From: Ruminococcaceae bacterium UBA2656
Lineage (GTDB): Bacteria; Bacillota; Clostridia; Oscillospirales; Acutalibacteraceae
Reading direction: 5' to 3'
Assembly (NCBI GenBank): GCA_002359465.1
Contig: DENA01000036.1
Location: 63,403 to 92,534, forward strand
DNA: 29,132 bases
In this document: positions 23,236-29,132 of the stretch, piece after piece
Layout: every line of letters begins with the position of its first letter
Position numbering within the stretch: position 1 is the stretch's first letter
The notes under the pieces: model-generated
Database searches by the model: none
The model's input: the letters and a program-made list of their open reading frames with translations, nothing else
What the model was told of the DNA's origin: nothing
Made by a program: the position numbers and the translations under genes

Positions 23236-23787
23236 ATGACAACACTGGAGCAAGTGGAAAAGCTGCGCGAAAAAGCGAATGTGAGCTACGACGAAGCCAA
23301 GGCGGCTTTGGACGCGACAGACGGAGATCTGCTGGAGGCGCTGATTTTTCTGGAAAAACAGGGAAAAGTTACGGCGCCGGCGGGCGGCGGCTACTACAGC
23401 AGCGCCAGACCCGAAAGTCAGCGCCAGGAGACAAACCAGAATACGGGCCGGGCTTATACCAGCAGAAATTACGGCGGCGGAGAGACATTCTCCTCTCTGA
23501 TGGGAAAGTTAGGGAGGTTTCTTCTGAAAATTATCCACATGGGCAACACGAACTGCTTTGAAGTTCTGAAGGGGCAGGAAAGCAAGGCTTGCATCCCTGT
23601 GACCGTTCTTGCGCTTTTACTCATATTCGCATTCTGGGTAACTATTCCGCTGATGGTCGTCGGACTGTTCTTCGGACTGCGTTACCGCTTCAGCGGCCCG
23701 GACTTTAGCGGTGATACCGTGAATCACGCCATGGACAGCGCGGCGGATGCTGCGGAAAACCTGAAAAAATCCATCAATCAAAAATAA
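23236..23787 (+). CDS. DUF4342-like membrane protein with N-terminal UBA-like domain
   Basis: 183 aa. Residues 1-42 form a UBA-like three-helix domain (LEQVEKLREKANVSYDEAKAALD, then DGDLLEALIFLEKQGK) like that of EF-Ts. A disordered Gly/Ser/Gln linker (about 47-85) follows, then a conserved block ending NTNCFEVLKG. Next is a hydrophobic stretch long enough for one or two membrane passes (119-149), and a short tail. The function is unknown. The domain suggests peptide or protein binding at the membrane. GGAG lies 8 nt before the ATG. The gene is 21 nt upstream of a response regulator, so it is probably co-transcribed with that two-component system. Confidence 0.8.
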   Translation: MTTLEQVEKLREKANVSYDEAKAALDATDGDLLEALIFLEKQGKVTAPAGGGYYSSARPESQRQETNQNTGRAYTSRNYGGGETFSSLMGKLGRFLLKIIHMGNTNCFEVLKGQESKACIPVTVLALLLIFAFWVTIPLMVVGLFFGLRYRFSGPDFSGDTVNHAMDSAADAAENLKKSINQK

Positions 23788-23808
23788 CGGAAAACGGCGG
23801 GACGGACA

Positions 23809-24483
23809 ATGGGCGCGAATATACTGATTGTTGAGGACGAAGAAAAAATCGCCCGGTTTGTCGAGCTTGAGCTTGGCTACGAGGGCTACAACACGGCAAA
23901 AGCGTTTGACGGCAGAACGGGGCTTGAGCTTGCCGAAACCGGCAGGTTCGACCTTATTCTGCTAGATATCATGCTGCCGAAGCTGAGCGGAATGGAGGTG
24001 CTGCGCAGGATTCGCCGCACTTCCTCCGTGCCGGTGATTATGCTTACGGCGCGGGACAGCGTGGTGGATAAGGTCTCCGGGCTGGACAGCGGGGCAAGCG
24101 ATTATATTACCAAGCCTTTCGCCATAGAGGAGCTCCTCGCACGCATCCGCACCGCCCTGAGAAAAACCTCGCCGCAGGAGGACGAAGTGCTTTCCTGTTC
24201 CGGTGTAACGCTGGACACGGCCCGCCGCACCGTAACGGCGGCAGGCGCGCCCGTTGAACTGACAAAAAGGGAATTCGACCTTCTCCACTATCTGATGAAA
24301 AACAAAGGGCTGGTCATTACCCGTGAAACACTGCTTGAACACGTTTGGGGCTTTGATTTCACGGGGGAAACCAACGCCGTCGATGTATACGTCCGTTTTC
24401 TGCGCGGAAAAATCGACGAGGTATTTGGAATCAGGCTGATTCAGACCGTCAGAGGAGTGGGATACGTGATTAAGGATGAATAA
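23809..24483 (+). CDS. OmpR/PhoB-family response regulator
   Basis: 224 aa DNA-binding regulator. The receiver domain (1-120) has D10 in VEDEE, phospho-acceptor D53 in LLDIMLP, and K102 in YITKPF. The C-terminal winged helix (about 128-222) has LTKREFDLLHYLMKNKG and a VRGVGYVI end. Its last 8 nt overlap the start of the kinase gene, indicating translational coupling. It could bind direct-repeat sites, but its targets are not visible. Confidence 0.94.
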   Translation: MGANILIVEDEEKIARFVELELGYEGYNTAKAFDGRTGLELAETGRFDLILLDIMLPKLSGMEVLRRIRRTSSVPVIMLTARDSVVDKVSGLDSGASDYITKPFAIEELLARIRTALRKTSPQEDEVLSCSGVTLDTARRTVTAAGAPVELTKREFDLLHYLMKNKGLVITRETLLEHVWGFDFTGETNAVDVYVRFLRGKIDEVFGIRLIQTVRGVGYVIKDE

Positions 24484-25936
24484 CGAGCCGCTCAGCCCCG
24501 CAAACCGACTGGGCAATAAATTCCGGTTCTCCATTGTCCTAAAGCTGAACGCAAAGCTTTTTTTGCGTATATTCAGCGTGTTTTTAACCCTTGATATCAT
24601 TTTGTGTCTGCTCTGCGCGGCGGGGGTGTCCATCCGCGCAGAGCAGGCCGCGGGAAGCGCCGCCGACATTCTGAGCAAAAGCGGGCTGCCTTCTCAAGCC
24701 GACAAGGATTGGCTTGCCCTGACGGGATGCAGCGTCGAATTAAAAGAAGGAAAACCGAACAGCCTTCGGTTCACAATTCCCGGCTTTCTGCAGAGCCGCT
24801 TTTCAAAGCTGACGGCGAAGGGCGCACGCAGCATTACTTTTCCCGATACGAAAGATCTGGGAAAATATCTGGAGGGCGCGGTCTACCATGTACCGGCGGA
24901 TATCAGCGGGCGGCCTTACCTGATCTCCGTTACAAACGCTTCTTCCATACGGCTGTTGGAGTACGGTTTTATTGTCCTGACGGTACTGGAACTGTTACTG
25001 CTGCTGGGCGGCATTTCATCGGGCGCCAGGACCATACGGAGAACCCTGCAGCCGATTGAAGAACTGGCTGAAACCGCGAAGACACTCAACGCCGGCAGCG
25101 CGCTTACGCCCGAGCAGCTGGAGGCGCTGGCGGGAAAACTGGACGGCATTAATGCTGCCAGACTGGATACCAGGATATCGATGGACGAAACGCAGAACGA
25201 ACTGAAAACGCTTGCCTCCGCCATCAACGGGATGCTGGACCGCATCAACGAGTCCTACCGTTCCCAGATGCGTTTTGTGTCGGATGCGTCCCACGAGTTA
25301 AGAACGCCGATTTCCGTCATTCAGGGATATGCAAACCTGCTGGACCGGTGGGGTAAAAATGATGCGAAAACCCTGCAGGAATCCATCGACGCCATCAAGG
25401 ACGAGACCGCGAATATGAAGGCCCTGGTGGAGCAGCTTTTATTTCTGGCAAGGGGCGACAACAATACCATGGCCCTTCAGATCGAGCGCTTTGAGCTGTC
25501 CGCCCTTGCCGCGGAAGTATTGCGGGAAACACAGATGATCGACGGGGGGCATGAATACGAATCCCATCTTACGCCCGTCTTCATCAACGCGGACGAAGGG
25601 CTGATCAAACAGGCCCTTCGCATCCTGATTGACAACGCGATGAAATACTCACCCGCCGGAAAGCGGATTGCCCTTTCCGTTTCCGCCGAAAACGGCCAAG
25701 CCAGACTGACTGTGCAGGATGAAGGCATCGGCATCCCGTCCGAAGCGGTGCCGCGCATTTTTGACCGTTTTTACCGCGCAGACGAATCCCGCGCAAGGGC
25801 CACGGGCGGAACGGGATTGGGACTGTCCATTGCAAACTGGATTGCGGAACGTCACGGCGGACACATGGAGGTTCTGAGCCGGGAGGATATCGGTACCCGG
25901 ATTTCCATCGTGCTCCATGCCGCGATGGAAAAATAA
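24476..25936 (+). CDS. HAMP-type sensor histidine kinase
   Basis: 486 aa membrane kinase. TM1 is about 30-52, an extracytoplasmic sensor region spans about 53-160 with no recognised fold, and TM2 is about 162-184. A HAMP-like linker follows, then HisKA with H273 in VSDASHELRTP. The HATPase has NAMKYSP, DEGIGIP and GTGLGLSIANWIAERHGG. It is the cognate partner of the overlapping response regulator. The HAMP region is longer than usual (about 185-260). The signal is unknown; the UBA-like membrane protein upstream is a candidate partner. Confidence 0.94.
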   Translation: MNNEPLSPANRLGNKFRFSIVLKLNAKLFLRIFSVFLTLDIILCLLCAAGVSIRAEQAAGSAADILSKSGLPSQADKDWLALTGCSVELKEGKPNSLRFTIPGFLQSRFSKLTAKGARSITFPDTKDLGKYLEGAVYHVPADISGRPYLISVTNASSIRLLEYGFIVLTVLELLLLLGGISSGARTIRRTLQPIEELAETAKTLNAGSALTPEQLEALAGKLDGINAARLDTRISMDETQNELKTLASAINGMLDRINESYRSQMRFVSDASHELRTPISVIQGYANLLDRWGKNDAKTLQESIDAIKDETANMKALVEQLLFLARGDNNTMALQIERFELSALAAEVLRETQMIDGGHEYESHLTPVFINADEGLIKQALRILIDNAMKYSPAGKRIALSVSAENGQARLTVQDEGIGIPSEAVPRIFDRFYRADESRARATGGTGLGLSIANWIAERHGGHMEVLSREDIGTRISIVLHAAMEK

Positions 25937-25945
25937 ACGTTATTT

Positions 25946-25980
25946 AAGGCCAGAACCCCAGAGGGTTCTGGCCTTTCTGC
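25946..25980 (+). terminator. Terminator after the two-component operon
   Basis: Perfect 13-bp stem (25946-25958 with 25963-25975), loop CAGA, then a short T-rich tail. It ends the UBA-like gene and two-component operon. Confidence 0.85.
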
Positions 25981-26085
25981 ATTAATTTTAATTATAAGAT
26001 AATGGTAAAGGAAAATCAAGAGAAAATATAATATTAATAATTATTATTATTTTATACAAAAGAAAGTGATTTCAAACCTCCAAAA

Positions 26086-26119
26086 TATACCTTTTGGGTA
26101 TAGATTAAATGGCTCAAAG
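26086..26119 (+). promoter_or_regulatory. Promoter with dyad in the -35 region, upstream of the small peptide gene
   Basis: A -10 TATACT (26114-26119) has no consensus -35. Instead an inverted repeat TATACC/GGTATA (26086-26091 with 26097-26102, 5-nt centre) covers that region. This suggests an activator or repressor site controlling the peptide and nitroreductase genes. Confidence 0.5.
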
Positions 26120-26170
26120 AGGATATACTATAGACAACAAAAGAAATAAAACAAACAGGAGGTTCTTATA

Positions 26171-26317
26171 ATGAAAGAAATAAATTTCAATAAAAAAATG
26201 AATTTAGCGGAAGAAAACAGTGTCGGCGCACCGGCATATCAGGGGAACGAATACGAAATTCCGGACGAAGCAAGCTGCTCCGCGGAATTCATAAGCGGTT
26301 GTATTTTCAGCGAATAG
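26171..26317 (+). CDS. 48-aa peptide, unknown, possible modified-peptide precursor
   Basis: An intact frame with an ideal GGAGG 8 nt before the ATG, encoding a peptide that begins MKEINFNKKMNLAEE and ends SCSAEFISGCIFSE. The first part is charged and leader-like. The C-terminal 14 residues carry both cysteines, seven residues apart, with Ser and hydrophobic residues, as in some RiPP cores. There is no signal peptide and no modification enzyme or exporter next to it. The nearest gene is a nitroreductase 67 nt downstream. It may instead be a small regulatory protein. Expression looks well supported; the function does not. Confidence 0.65.
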   Translation: MKEINFNKKMNLAEENSVGAPAYQGNEYEIPDEASCSAEFISGCIFSE

Positions 26318-26384
26318 GCAGCGGGTACTCCCCCACTCTGAAGTAAATAGGTTCTACAATATCATCAGAAAGGCCGTATGAAGT

Positions 26385-26984
26385 ATGGAAAAAAATTTTT
26401 GCGAAGCAGTACAGAACCGCAGATCCTATTATGCAATCGGAAAGGAAAAAGTGCTTTCCGACGAAGAGATTATCAGTCTGATTGAGGACGCGGTAAAATA
26501 CGCCCCAACCCCATTCAACTCCCAGAGCGCGCGAGCGGTTGTTCTGCTGGGTGCGGAACATGAAAAGCTGTGGAATGAGACGATGGAGATTTTAAGGGCA
26601 ATCGTTCCGGCAAAGAGCTTTGCTCCGACGGAAGAAAAAATCAGTTCCTTCCGCAGCGGATACGGAACTGTTCTGTATTTTGAAGACCAGAGCGTCGTCA
26701 GCGGGTTACAGGAACAATTCCCGCTGTACAAAGACAACTTCCCGGTCTGGTCGCTGGAATCGTCCGGTATGCTGCAATTCATTGTCTGGACAGCGCTCGA
26801 ATCAAAAGGGTACGGCGCAAGCCTTCAGCATTACAACCCGCTGATTGACGAAAAAGTCGCAGCCAACTGGAATATCCCGAAGGATTGGAAGCTTCTCGGT
26901 CAGATGCCGTTCGGCAAACCCACCGCCTCTCCTGATGAAAAAACTTTCCTCCCCCTTGAAGAAAGAGTTAAAGTATATAAATAA
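26385..26984 (+). CDS. Nitroreductase family flavoprotein
   Basis: 199 aa, cytoplasmic FMN-dependent NAD(P)H oxidoreductase. The N-terminal FMN-phosphate arginines are in AVQNRRSYYAIG, followed by APTPFNSQSARAVVLLG, SSGMLQFIVWTALESKGYGASLQHYNP and a C-terminal GQMPFGKP. These are normal for the small YdgI-like nitroreductases that reduce quinones or nitro compounds. It is not a thiazole-forming McbC-type dehydrogenase. AAAGG is 11 nt before the ATG. It is probably co-transcribed with the 48-aa peptide, under the dyad-containing promoter. Confidence 0.92.
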   Translation: MEKNFCEAVQNRRSYYAIGKEKVLSDEEIISLIEDAVKYAPTPFNSQSARAVVLLGAEHEKLWNETMEILRAIVPAKSFAPTEEKISSFRSGYGTVLYFEDQSVVSGLQEQFPLYKDNFPVWSLESSGMLQFIVWTALESKGYGASLQHYNPLIDEKVAANWNIPKDWKLLGQMPFGKPTASPDEKTFLPLEERVKVYK

Positions 26985-26994
26985 TCAATGCAAA

Positions 26995-27027
26995 AACAAT
27001 GCCGGTTGACGCCGGCGTTGTTTTTTT
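26995..27027. terminator. Bidirectional terminator between nitroreductase and amino acid ABC genes
   Basis: 11-bp stem with one wobble (26995-27005 with 27012-27022), followed by T on the plus strand and preceded by A. It serves both converging genes, 10 nt after the nitroreductase stop and 14 nt beyond the binding-protein stop. Confidence 0.88.
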
Positions 27028-27041
27028 ATCTTTATCTCAAA

Positions 27042-27893
27042 TTATTGGATTTTTCCGCCTTCAATCACAACGTTCTCCGGGGAGACAGAGTCGCCGTAGG
27101 CCGGTTTTAACGCGGCGTCGTAGGCTGCGTGAATAAATTTTTCTTTGCCCAGAGCGGTCAGTTCATTGTTCACCCAGTCAAGAAGCTCCTTGTCGCCCTT
27201 TTTCACTGCGGGCGCAATCGTGTCCTGATCACCCAGCGAGGTCACGCCGACCGTATAGCCCTTGGTTTCCCTTGCCCACGCGAAAAGCAGCGTGTTATCG
27301 TGGGCCAGAGCGGCTCCGCGTCCGTCTTTCAGCGCCTGAAAAGCCTCGGTGTTCTGGTCGTATTTCAAAAGCTCAATATCAGGATAATTTTTGGTAAAAT
27401 AGGTTTCCGCCGTCGTTCCCTTGTTGACGATCAGCTTTTTTCCCTTGAGCTGCGAAACGTCCGTAATCGGGCTGCCATCCGGGGAAACAACACCCAGCGC
27501 CACCTTCATGTAAGGATTTGCAAAATCGACCTTCTGTTTTCTTTCATCCGTCACGGTGAAGTTGGCCATGATCAAATCCACCTTGTCGGACTGCAGATAC
27601 TCCACCCGGCTTGCGGCTTCCACCAGAACAAACTGAACCTTGTTTTCATCCCCTAAGAGATCCTTTGCAAACCGTTTTGCAATATAGACGTCAAAGCCCT
27701 GATTTTTCCCCTGCGCGTCAACATACCCGAAAGGAGGTTTGTCGCTGAACACGCCGATTCTGATTTTTCCGTTCTGCTTAATGGTTTCAAGCGATGACTT
27801 CTGCGTTCCTTTCTGGGAGCAGCCCGAAAACGTTCCTAACGCCAATACAACCGCCAGCACGACGGCAAGAATTCTGCCTGTCTTTTTCATCAT
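27042..27893 (-). CDS. Polar amino acid ABC transporter substrate-binding lipoprotein
   Basis: 283 aa extracellular binding protein of the SBP_bac_3 family. The signal ends in lipobox LGTFSGC (C26). The mature part starts with the usual IKQNGKIRIGVFSDKPPFGYVD and has NFTVTDERKQKVDFANPY, the family region that frames the amino acid carboxylate site, and LKGKKLIVNKGTTAE. It resembles PEB1/CjaA-type binders of Asp, Glu or Cys, but the ligand is uncertain. Its ATG overlaps the ATPase stop as TAATG. It is the last gene of the operon permease-ATPase-binding protein. Confidence 0.92.
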   Translation of the reverse strand: MMKKTGRILAVVLAVVLALGTFSGCSQKGTQKSSLETIKQNGKIRIGVFSDKPPFGYVDAQGKNQGFDVYIAKRFAKDLLGDENKVQFVLVEAASRVEYLQSDKVDLIMANFTVTDERKQKVDFANPYMKVALGVVSPDGSPITDVSQLKGKKLIVNKGTTAETYFTKNYPDIELLKYDQNTEAFQALKDGRGAALAHDNTLLFAWARETKGYTVGVTSLGDQDTIAPAVKKGDKELLDWVNNELTALGKEKFIHAAYDAALKPAYGDSVSPENVVIEGGKIQ

Positions 27894-28648
27894 TAGCCCT
27901 TCTCTTCATTAAAATTAAAAATATTCAAAAACTGTTTTGCCCTGTCGGTTTTCGGATGGGTAAAAAAGAGCTCCGCTTCGGATTCCTCTACAATCTTCCC
28001 TCCATCGATAAATACAACTTTATCCGCAACCGCTCTGGCAAATCCCATTTCATGGGTAACAATCACCATCGTCATGCCCTGCTTCGCAAGGCCGAGCATC
28101 ACGTCCAGCACCTCGCGCACCATTTCGGGGTCGAGCGCCGCCGTGACTTCGTCGAACAGCATGATTTCCGGATTCATACATAAAGCGCGCACGATGGCCA
28201 CGCGCTGCTTCTGTCCCCCGGAAAGCTGGCGGGGATATGCGTTTTTTTTGTCCAAAAGCCCGATGCGCTCCAGCAGTGCTTCCGCCTGGCGCAAGGCCTC
28301 TTCCCGGCTCTGTTTCTGCACCTTTACGGGGCCAAGCAATATATTTTCCAGGATGGTCATATGCGGAAAGAGATCATAGCTTTGAAAAACCATTCCGATT
28401 TTCTGCCGGATCAGATGCCAGTCCGTTCCCGGTGAGGAAATGGGTTCGCCGTCAAGGTCAATCTCCCCCGCCTGAATGGGTTCCAGGCCGTTGATACATC
28501 GCAGGAGGGTGCTTTTCCCACATCCGGATGGACCGAGGATCACGACAACCTCTCCCTTGTGAACCTGCAGATCAATGCCTTCCAGCGCGGTTCTGCCGTC
28601 GTAGCTCTTATGAAGCTGTTTGATTTCAAGAAGAATATCCTTTTCCAC
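27893..28648 (-). CDS. Polar amino acid ABC transporter ATP-binding protein (GlnQ family)
   Basis: 251 aa cytoplasmic ATPase with all motifs intact: Walker [11 protein letters not shown]-loop [12 protein letters not shown], signature LSGGQKQR, Walker [13 protein letters not shown] and H-loop VTHEM. Domain spacing matches GlnQ/HisP. Walker B has DEVTAALD where DEPTSALD is more usual, a common variant in this family. It starts 14 nt after the permease stop and ends one base into the binding-protein start codon, so translation is coupled. Confidence 0.94.
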   Translation of the reverse strand: MEKDILLEIKQLHKSYDGRTALEGIDLQVHKGEVVVILGPSGCGKSTLLRCINGLEPIQAGEIDLDGEPISSPGTDWHLIRQKIGMVFQSYDLFPHMTILENILLGPVKVQKQSREEALRQAEALLERIGLLDKKNAYPRQLSGGQKQRVAIVRALCMNPEIMLFDEVTAALDPEMVREVLDVMLGLAKQGMTMVIVTHEMGFARAVADKVVFIDGGKIVEESEAELFFTHPKTDRAKQFLNIFNFNEEKG

Positions 28649-28662
28649 TTTCTATACCTCCG

Positions 28663-29132
28663 TCAAGACTGCCATTTTCGTCCCAGCCGCCTGGACAGAA
28701 GCGAAACGGGATAACAGATCACAAAATACAGCAAAAATATAAAACCGTAGATCCAGAAGGAGGCCGTAGGCACTTCCAAAATAGATCTTTCAATAATCTG
28801 CTGGCCGACCTTCAAGACTTCTACAACACCGATCAGCACAACCAGAGAGGTGGTTTTGATCATGCGGGTGGCAAGGTTAATCGCGGCGGGCAGCAGGCGC
28901 TGCACAATCTGCGGAATAATGACATAGCGGTAAATCTGTACCCGCGTCAGTCCAAGGGCGGCGCCGGACTCCTTTTGATGCTTTGGCAGGGACTCCACCG
29001 CGCCCCGGACAATGTCGCCCATTTCCGCCGTACCCCAGAGTGAAAAGACCATAATTGAGACAATTTCGCCGCCAAGCTGAAGATTTAGCGTAAAATAAAA
29101 GATAAACAGCCACACTAGAATCGGAATAATGC
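28663..29132 (-). CDS. Polar amino acid ABC transporter permease (5' end outside window)
   Basis: The visible C-terminal 156 residues of a HisM/GlnP-type permease. The frame stays open to the window edge with IIPILVWLFIFYF, so the start lies further right; a Met at 29115 is internal. The EAA loop with the coupling motif is clear, with ESGAALGLTRVQIYRYVIIPQ. It is followed by ATRMIKTTSLVVLIGVVEV and a last hydrophobic helix. It is upstream of the ATPase gene in the same operon. Confidence 0.92.
   Translation of the reverse strand, partial: IIPILVWLFIFYFTLNLQLGGEIVSIMVFSLWGTAEMGDIVRGAVESLPKHQKESGAALGLTRVQIYRYVIIPQIVQRLLPAAINLATRMIKTTSLVVLIGVVEVLKVGQQIIERSILEVPTASFWIYGFIFLLYFVICYPVSLLSRRLGRKWQS

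Noticed and set aside
23044..23253. A 69-codon minus-strand frame across hairpin B
   Set aside because: It is generated by the repeat element and overlaps the start and ribosome binding site of the UBA-like gene.
26385..26984. The nitroreductase as a thiazole/oxazole-forming RiPP dehydrogenase
   Set aside because: Length and motifs fit an ordinary small YdgI-like nitroreductase, and no cyclodehydratase gene is nearby.

Overview
The window looks like a chromosomal segment of a Gram-positive, low-to-moderate-GC Clostridia member. An Oscillospirales or Ruminococcaceae-like host is my inference. The basis is strong AGGAGG-type ribosome binding sites, lipoprotein-anchored ABC binding proteins, YesM/YesN-type regulators, DegV, and sigma-A promoters with 16-17 bp spacers. 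I see no tRNA, rRNA, CRISPR array, integrase or transposase.

Left third (1-10924, all minus strand): a sugar uptake and phosphorylation locus. A sigma-A promoter near 10980-11006 drives ROK kinase 2, a SIS phosphosugar isomerase, a YesN-type response regulator, a YesM-type histidine kinase and a tandem ABC ATPase-like protein that has lost nearly all ATPase motifs. After an AT-rich gap with its own extended -10 promoter come the CUT2 (ribose/galactose-type) ABC transporter genes: ATPase, permease, lipoprotein. ROK kinase 1 follows. The sugar is not identifiable from sequence. The probable logic is sensing by the kinase (possibly through the inactive ABC protein), activation of uptake, then phosphorylation and isomerisation.

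Middle (11145-15821): a small plus-strand gene of unknown function, then a minus-strand P-type cation ATPase. The ATPase has a 250-nt leader holding a clear NiCo (czcD-type) riboswitch with an overlapping intrinsic terminator. Next are a small lipoprotein with a TTG start, a 57-aa gene driven from a face-to-face overlapping promoter pair beside four 10-bp phased repeats, and another small minus-strand protein.

Right of centre (15822-22875, plus strand): a DegV lipid-binding protein, then a polyamine operon. The operon encodes class 1A S-adenosylmethionine decarboxylase, an Orn/Lys/Arg decarboxylase, two divergent aminopropyltransferases in tandem, and a RocB-like M20 hydrolase in place of the expected agmatinase. 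Long GC-rich perfect hairpins sit in the intergenic spaces before the operon and after it.

Right end (23236-29132): a UBA-like membrane protein followed by an OmpR-type two-component system, a 48-aa peptide gene with a strong ribosome binding site upstream of a nitroreductase, and a minus-strand polar amino acid ABC transporter (permease cut by the window edge, ATPase, binding lipoprotein).

The most notable items are the transition-metal riboswitch on a Ca-type-looking ATPase, the motif-less tandem ABC protein with a sensor kinase lacking an external domain, the doubled aminopropyltransferases with a RocB-like hydrolase, and the unannotated small peptide genes.
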